Assembly: GCA_933207985.1 (NCBI GenBank)
Contig: OW240918.1
Coordinates: 24,985,203 to 25,049,202 of the forward strand
Direction: 5' to 3'
DNA: 64,000 bases
From: Pelobates cultripes
Lineage: Eukaryota > Chordata > Amphibia > Anura > Pelobatidae
Position numbers and translations under genes: made by a program. This document shows, one piece after another, positions 57,167 to 64,000 of the stretch; position 1 is the stretch's first letter, and every line of letters starts with the position of its first letter. Under the pieces are notes generated by a model that worked only from the letters and a program-made list of their open reading frames with translations, was not told the origin of the DNA and searched no databases.

Positions 57167-60059
57167 TTTTATGGAACATTGTGGGGTTTGCTTCAAAAGG
57201 TCCCATTGTATGATCTTACAGTGGAACCCTTAACTGCAACACATCCATGAAACCGTTATTTTTATCATGCAAATTTTAACTCCCACGAACAATTAACAGT
57301 CATTTGCTTTGGTTTTGTCAGTCACAGCTTCGTGGGACCTATAGTTGAATAACCACCAAATTTCCACTATGCAAATTACTTGTGTCCATATCACTCTCTA
57401 TCTGCCTCCCTTAAAGCACAAACCATAGATAAACCAGTACAATTATGACTTGTCTATTGCAATATTAACTTGATTTTGGCTTCATGTTTTTCCCTTTTTT
57501 TCTGCAAACCCACCTTTATAACTGTGTTGCTCAAAATTGTTCTAAAGTTCTAAAAATTGTTCTGAAGTTTAAAATCTATCTGCTGACATATGGCCCCCAT
57601 AGTGTAATAAAAGACAAAGGATCAGCGCTAACACACACCACAAAGGATCGTTTTAAAGGGCAGCACACCTAAAGGGATCGGGTTCCCCCTCAAACCCTAC
57701 ACAGTTATGGTAACAAAGAGAAAGCTAGAAAGAAGGTAATAAATATAAAAGTGTATACTAAAAAGGTAATATATGAAAAGTAATAAATGTATATATACAA
57801 AAAGTACACAGTAAAAAGTCCAGCTAAAAATGAAAATGTAATCAGATACTACTGGTAGGGGAACAGCCAAATCTTGATAGAGATATGTAGAGAGTATGAT
57901 AAGAAATATCTTATTAAATGACTTGTATTCCTGAATTTTTGAATGACTTGTATTCCTGTTATTGATCTATTTAAATTGCTATCTTTAAATGAGTTATACA
58001 GCACAATGAAACACGTTTTATCCACACCATCGATGCTCTAACTGCTGAATCTGCTGCAGTACTGCTTGGCAACCCAGCTGTCAGTCACTGTTGCATGAAG
58101 TCGTGTTCAGCGGTGGAACACATGTACATTTGTTACTAAAAAGTGTTGGACCTCAAGGCAGAATTTGTTTCCACCCTCCACCTTCTATAACTTAGCAGCT
58201 CAAGGGCATTCTCTCTACAGAGTTCTGTTTCCAAGGAAACAAAGAAAGGGGCTCTGTGCCAAAAGTGAATCAGGCGGAGAGCAGGACGTTGGCTGAACTG
58301 ACTAGGGACTGATTGGTTTGTGGAGCTATGCCCCATAGCAGCTGCACCCCTTGCTATTGAATGCCCTTGGGTGTCACTTTAAATAGCAAAATTGTAATTC
58401 ACAGTTCTGTTTTCCCTAAAGGACTTAGAGCAACTGATTATTTTTTATTTAATAACTCTCTTTTAAAGCCCTGTAGACCTGAGGAACTGGAGTAGAAAAC
58501 CTACCCACAGAGGTTTGAAGACCACCGATAACCTGATCTGAATGAGTTGAAATTAAAATAATCTGTGTAGCATTTATAACAAAATCCTTCATTGTGTCCT
58601 TTCTTTTCAGCAAATCAGCCTAGTGATCCAAAACATAGCTAAAGAGAGGCATTCTGGTATTGTTACTAATTAAGTCTGAAAATTACCATAAATAAAAATT
58701 AAGGAAACTCAGAATTTCATATCATTTCACTGCAAAGTCATTTGTTTTTGCTTATTTGTAGCACTATATTAAATAACTGTTTTATTTGGAGAAAAGAAAT
58801 GATGATTACTGTGTTACACATAAACTCAAATAAATACATTATTTCATATATTACCGTATGTTACTAAAAATAGTAACATTTCCAAGAATTTATGAATACT
58901 GCAAATTTTCTCCAGTAAGTAAATAATATCACTACATTAAAAATGCATTAATTCCATAATATTTCTTGGTAGCATGTATTGACATAAATGCAAATAGTGA
59001 TTATTTAGGTTAGATTAGATTCAACTTTATTATCATTGTAGAGTGCAAAGATGAAACATAGTTGGCTTCCTATCAGAAAGGCAGTAGCGATTAATACAAA
59101 TCCATTAAATTCGTTAAATTATGTAATGAATGCAAAATCAGGTACCTACATATGATTCGTAACAGAATGAAATAAATACAAATAGGACATTAGACTATTT
59201 CTGAAACTTATTAATACTAGCTTTGTTATTAATTAGTATATTTAAATAATGTATCACAGGATCAATTAAAGTTAGAGCTCCGCTGAGACATATATGTACT
59301 GTCTGATATTAATGGGTATGCTGTAATTAATGGATTTGTTTATTAATTCTGTCCCCCTCTGTTTACTCATTATCTGGACAAGTGGTTAGGCATTGGAAAA
59401 CTGCTAATGTGGCTTCTTTGAGAAAGATGAAGGGTTATTGCAGTACCCAAAACTCTAAATTAAATAACCTATTGACTCTGTGCTGCTACCTCGGCACCCT
59501 ATAGCTCAAACCAAGGGTCAAATATAAGAACAGACAAAAAGAATTCAAGGAAACTCAACTATATACCAAATGTGCACAGGGACCCAAAAGAAACAAGCAG
59601 TTCTGGTTTCCCCTTTGTTAATGCCAAAGACAAACTGTGTTTATGTGCCGTCTTGCCGATGTCTGTCTTTATACTCGTATTTGTAATTTTGTATTGTGTG
59701 TAGTATGCTACAGCAGCTGGAATGACAGGGATACGTTCAGACATTCCAGCTGCTGTGAAACGTATTGTCTTTTATTCAAATATTATTGTCTTTTATATGT
59801 ATATTATTACCTAACATATACCCTAACTTGTGATGCTTACACGGCTAAAGTTTATCACTTTTGGAACAAATGTGAAAGAATAATTTTCCAGGTAAATAGC
59901 TAGAATATTTCTGCTGATTTGTGGCAATTTGTAGCAGAGTTAGCTAGTTGTAAGATAATAAACCATTCAATAAGCTGCAAAATCAAGAACAAAACACATG
60001 TTATAAATAATTATAGGGTAACAAGGAATTCAATATAATTATTGTATAGCTCCTGTAGT
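57167..60059. other. Intronic stretch with minor repeat traces
   Basis: About 57600-57870 (GACAAAGGATCAGCGCTAAC onward) resembles the outer edge of the Penelope arm near 35990-36010 (AGTCAGCGCTAAT) and may be a terminus fragment. At 59014-59080 there is a TTCAACTTTATTATCATT phrase like a LINE tail. No exon was recognised. Confidence 0.35.
59710..59756. repeat. Perfect 15-bp hairpin
   Basis: ACAGCAGCTGGAATG (59710-59724) and its exact complement (59742-59756) around a 17-nt loop, followed by GAAACG. Confidence 0.85.
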
Positions 60060-60981
60060 GGGAGGGGGTACGAGATAGAACACGCAATTGATAGGAGTGT
60101 GAGCTATTGAATAAATGCACAATGTACCCAGTTAAGAAAAATTAGTGTTAGAATCAGTGGAATTTTAAAACTTAACCTTGAATGGTATAATTAAATATTA
60201 GCAACCAGAATCACTATTGGTAATTGAACTTGTTTTAACCCTTCTGTTGCTACTTAGAGAATAAAGTGTGGTAGAAATTCATTTGCATCCAAGGATCGCT
60301 GTTTTGATAGAGGAAAAGTTAACCCTTAATTAGCTGTCTCTTAGATTGTAAGTAGCAAGCACGATCATAATTTTTGAAAAAACTTTTTTGCTACTAATTT
60401 TTAAAGCCAATAGAGCAACAGTTCCCATAACAGGAGCTGCTAGACTGTTCTAAGAGGAGGTTGTGTGGCTGTCAAGCCTCTAAACTGAACTTAATAAAAA
60501 AAATGTCATGGTAGGTAGGTAATGCACTGTTTGTATATGAATTACATGCCAATTTTATGGACTAATTACCTATCTCAGATCAAGATCTATATTTCTGTAA
60601 CAATGTAAATTGCGTATTAGCAACTGTATAAGTAGCAGTTAAGTCTTTGATACAATTGTGACGGTACAGATTGTATCAATGTTGGAAAATAGTATCAATA
60701 GCAATATTGAGTGGGCGGCTGATTGTAAGGAGAGTTTCTATCATAGATAAACATACATGGTGCTAGTCCCTATTCTGTGCCTTTGAGGGCGCCCCTTATT
60801 CAAACGCCTAATAACTTCTATACTAAAAATAGACCTATTACCCTACCCGCCAATAGATTGAGTTAATAGACAGTTGTTGGGAGTATAGAAGATCTGATAA
60901 GTAATGTCTGAGAATAACATGGATTTAGGGCACTCTAATTAAGTCTGATTACTATTGAGGTATATATACAGAGCCTCTGAC

Positions 60982-61024
60982 GCGCGTTTCGCTTCGATGC
61001 GTGTTTTGCCTCGTGGCTCATCAG
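60982..61024 (-). ncRNA. Hammerhead-ribozyme-like motif
   Basis: On the - strand, CTGATGAG is followed by about 25 nt and then CGAAACGCGCGTC. Both conserved boxes, CTGATGA and GAAAC, are intact, unlike the other motifs in this window. Stem II between them pairs only weakly (outer GC/GC, then mismatches), so activity is uncertain. Confidence 0.45.
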
Positions 61025-62049
61025 AGAGGAAACGGACATTTGCAAATGGTCCGGTATAAATAGGGGTAAGTATTATCCCATTGGTCCATTCAAATTTCAT
61101 ATGGGCCAGTGAAAAGCATTGTTGATATAAATGGGTTAGTGTGTTGAAGTTGGATAGGATTAACCCTTTCATGGTGAAGAGTATTTTATATTTGCGACTA
61201 TATTTTTCATGTCCACAACACTTAAGGATCACAAGATGTTTATGACTCCTAATTATTCTAGAAATATTTTGTTAGCAATTAATTTTGCAGAGTGTTACTT
61301 AAAGTATTGTTTCTGATACGAAACAGTTGATCAAACTGTATATTATGCTCATTAGATTATATATATAATTATTGATTCGTTGTTTGTTAGTAAATACTTT
61401 CTAGAAATTAGGAGAACTCAAACATTTTGAAGGATTCTGTGCATAATTTTGCTTTGATTTAATAGAAGTAAATATTTGGAATAGATTCAATTCAAGTGAT
61501 TGTTGTCGTTTCAATCTGATAATGTAAATCTAATCTACAGGATTGAAAAGACGAGGAGTTACAGACTCCTGTTTCTAGAAACAGTTATTTTAAATTTATG
61601 AATTTGATGACCTAATTGGGTAGATCATATTATTTGTGTTGGTCTATGTTTCCAATTGTGGTTTTTGGTTCATTATTTGTTCGTTCTGACATATTTACAT
61701 ATTCTTTTCTTCAACATCTAATGTTTTAATGTTGGTCCTTTGCAGTTTAGGAAACTGGCTCTGAGGAAAAATGGAAAAATGACTGGCTTGTACGTTCTCT
61801 CTGGGGAGGATTTGGTGTCCTTCTTTTTATTGACTTGAAGGGACCTATTATTTATGACATTATGTATTCCGTGGCAAGTAATTTAGGGAATTGCAAACTA
61901 CCCTAACTACTTTTTGATATTACGTTGAGTTTTATTTAAGATTTGTTCTAATTTATTAACCTAATTGATTTAAAGTATTCCCACTCATTTATGGGGGATT
62001 ACTACTGTGAAGAAATCACAAAGTTATTTTGTTTATTTAATTTTATTTA

Positions 62050-63025
62050 ATTCAGTAGCTGTAACTACCGAACACCGACCACCCCTCTGGCTCATTAACT
62101 TCAAAGAATACAGTCATTTAAACCCTCTCCCGGTCTGGCTGCCATTCGTATAGCCGAACGCCACGTGTTTGGGAAAACGGCAGCCATCTTGTTTGCACGA
62201 AAGGAGGCAGCAGGACTTGGTCGTCGAGTGTCTGGAACTAAAATCAGACACTCAACTTCATGAACACCGGTCCAATTGTACGAACGCCTGCTTCCTTTTT
62301 CTAGGAGAGCGCTGTTCGGAGTTTTTGTTCCCATGAACAAGGGGAACAATCGCTACTATGAGTCAGGGGGAGCAGTTTGTGCATTTATTCGTTTTTTCAG
62401 ACTTCACGAATTAGACCGGCAAAACCACCAAAATTTGTGGAACTGTTTTGGGCAGGAGCCTCTTGGGCGGCCGGTCACCTAAAACCCCTGAACTGATCTG
62501 GCTGATTTTGGGATATGTTGGTCACCCATATCAGGGCTATCAGGGGATATGACTTTTGTGGGAACATTATATATTTTAGGGTACGTTTCAAGTTTTGGGG
62601 TAATTGTACATTTTCTTCCTGGAGATAATTAAGTTATTACTTTATCAATCCCAATTGTATGTTTGTACTGGAGGGGATTGTATGTTTGTACTGGGAGTGT
62701 TACAGTTTTACCCTGTATTACTATTGGCTGTATGATTTATGTTCCTGCGCCCCACAAGGTCCACGTGGGAGGTCCCCTTGCATGGGGACTTACATAAAAG
62801 CCAGTGTGGCACCATTAAAATTTAGTTCTGTTACACCCTTCATCTAGACTTCGGCTGATGTTTGGGTACCTGTCTGCTTTACTGGGAGAATCTACTTGGG
62901 AAGCTGTTATTTCGTATGGAGAATCACTTACTTTATTTCCTGAACGGCGAGTTATAATCACTCATGCTCTGGCCGTTCGGGAGGAAACTGGAGAACGGGT
63001 ATAGGAGATACCAGCGTTCGTTACA
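62050..63025 (+). mobile_element. Solo LTR-like element inside the second Penelope relic
   Basis: Shares ACTACCGAACACCGACCACC, GCCGAACGCCACGTG and GTGTCTGGAACTAAAATC with the copy at 54000, then CTGATCTGGCTGATTTTGGG/TCACCCATATCAGG (62492-62533), GGAGATAATT (62621-62630; return arm lost), TATA-like CATAAAAG (62793-62800), GTGTGGCACCATTAAAAT and TTACACCCTTCATCTAG. It ends CCAGCGTTCGTTACA. No clear target duplication was found. Confidence 0.8.
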
Positions 63026-63164
63026 ACTACCAACCTAGGATAATTGACTATAGTTGTAATTTAAAAGGTAACTGATTATTACTTTTTGTTCATAAGTTTA
63101 TAAATCTCATGGCATAGAGAGGAAAGTTTATTGAGAATCTGAAAATGATTATTAGTTAATGAAT
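63026..63164. other. Non-coding part of the second Penelope relic
   Basis: AT-rich sequence between the LTR end and the endonuclease remnant. Confidence 0.4.
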
Positions 63165-63370
63165 AAACGGAGTAAAATGTAATTCTTCGTTGAGACCCCT
63201 TTGGGCCAAGGTCTAAAATTCATGAATCCATTTGGATTCTTTTTTTAATATTAAAATCCCCTTTTCTTCGTGTTTGTGGTTATTCTTTCTAAGGCCTGGA
63301 AAGTAAGATTTTAAGAATCTCCTCCATGTGATGTACGGATATGGTTTGACACTGGAGTTGTGATGTTGAT
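63165..63370 (-). pseudogene. Penelope-like GIY-YIG endonuclease, C-terminal remnant
   Basis: Translated on the - strand and allowing stops and frame changes, it reads PVSNHIRTSHGGDS, NLTFQALERITTNTKKRGF, then SKWIHEF and TLAQRGLNEELHFTPFI. This is the end of a Penelope nuclease (the usual pattern is SPVS.HF, ALE, a Lys-Trp-Ile segment, and GLNE). The GIY and YIG boxes are missing because truncation occurs near 63400. At least two stops interrupt it. Confidence 0.75.
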
Positions 63371-63540
63371 GTTTTTATGGTGAAGGTATTGATACACATC
63401 TAAGCAAATATTGTAATTAAAACTATTAAAGGTTAAGTTTTAAAATTCCACAAATTTTAACACAATTTTTTCTTAACTGCGTATATTTTGCATTTATTCA
63501 ATACACTTACACTCCTGTTCTATCTTGTATATAAAATATA

Positions 63541-64000
63541 AATAATTATAGGAATACATTTTGATTAAATTAAAGCTTGCCTGTTGTGCCATATATGATG
63601 CCATATTGAATGAGGAGCTAAATATATCTTTTACTTAACAATTTCCTGGAGATTTAATCGTCTTAATGAAAAGATGAAAGGAACACTCTACAACAGGGTT
63701 TCCCAAAAGATACAACTATGGCTTCCATGATGCTTGGTCATTGTAAAGGCATTCTAAAGGCATGCAGAGCATCAAGGGAGTTGTAGTTCTACAACATCTG
63801 GGGATCTTCCTTTTGGTCACTCCAGCTCTACGACATATAACTTAATCTTAATAAAGTGATATTGGGGCCATGAATTATGTCCCAGTAGCCTTGCAAGTGA
63901 AAACAGTGCACTAGTTACATTTTGCTTTTGTGGCTCGGACAGTCAGCCAATAGAGTTTTGTTGACATTCAGCATTAACATGCAAAGTATGGCGATGCCAG
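63541..64000. repeat. Short foldback-like repeat in otherwise plain intron
   Basis: At about 63690-63825, AACTATGGCTTCCATGATGC...GCATCAAGGGAGTTGTAGTT is an imperfect hairpin related to the element at 30667-31676 (both have CATGATGCTT/CATGATACTT and TGTAGTT..ACATCTGGGG). The rest is unremarkable. Confidence 0.55.

Larger units (their letters stand above)
60060..63540 (-). mobile_element. Second Penelope-like relic, interrupted by an LTR
   Basis: The outer edges are inversely repeated: GGTTAAGTTTTAAAATTCCA at about 63424 is the complement of 60160-60180, extending to about 60060 and 63540. On the - strand an inverted terminal fragment (63540-63424) precedes the end of a GIY-YIG endonuclease (63370-63165), then a long non-coding segment carrying a hammerhead-like motif (60982-61024). 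This is the layout of the element at 36-40 kb, from a different family. An LTR at about 62050-63025 lies within it. Confidence 0.75.

Noticed and set aside
47674..64000. Search for kcnj3 exon 2 in the downstream sequence
   Set aside because: No open frame in the remaining window shows the expected continuation of the Kir cytoplasmic domain; exon 2 is taken to lie beyond the window.

Overview
The window is vertebrate nuclear DNA, very probably from a frog or toad (anuran). It holds one convincing host exon, the first coding exon of a G-protein-gated inward-rectifier potassium channel of the KCNJ3 (GIRK1/Kir3.1) type, on the + strand at 47002-47673, closed by a clean splice donor. No other cellular exon is recognisable. 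The later KCNJ3 exons must lie beyond position 64000, so 47674-64000 is read as intron 1 and 1-47001 as upstream DNA plus the 5' leader. The anuran assignment is an inference from the repeats: a DIRS tyrosine-recombinase retrotransposon, Penelope-like elements, two Tc1-like transposons, CR1- and L2-type LINEs, and many short TTAA-ended elements beginning TTAAAGG.ACACT.

Layout. 1-8100: short repeats, three related LTR-like copies (about 850-1800, 3000-3755, 5871-6817) and long ACATAC microsatellites. 8128-11316: a long inverted repeat, followed by a dead Tc1-like transposon that carries a Harbinger-like insert. 12809-13105: a near-perfect foldback element with an exact 8-bp target duplication. 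13400-19300: short inverted repeats, a TTAA element and degenerate tandem repeats. 19807-21364: a second, almost complete Tc1-like element. 22012-29627: a CR1-like LINE tail split by a DIRS retrotransposon, which is itself split by a hAT-like element. 30077-31676: TTAA elements and a foldback repeat split by a solo LTR with a 5-bp duplication. 32037-34915: an L2-like LINE split by a second LINE tail and by a hAT-like element that in turn contains a possible Harbinger-like element. 35555-35960: a TTAA element. About 35970-40320: a Penelope-like element with 1.5-kb inverted arms. 43333-43692: a small inverted repeat. 45230-47001: the presumed KCNJ3 leader. 47674-64000: intron with TTAA elements, two more LTR copies, and a second Penelope-like relic (about 60060-63540) interrupted by one of those LTRs.

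The mobile-element genes are all broken by stops, frameshifts, insertions or loss of catalytic residues, so none is expected to be active. The most interesting signals are the inverted-terminal architecture shared by the two Penelope-like elements and several smaller inverted repeats, hammerhead-ribozyme-like cores in or near those repeats, the circular-junction (ICR) structure of the DIRS element, and two hairpins conserved among the LTR copies. All alignments were made by eye, so boundaries are approximate except where a target duplication fixes them.
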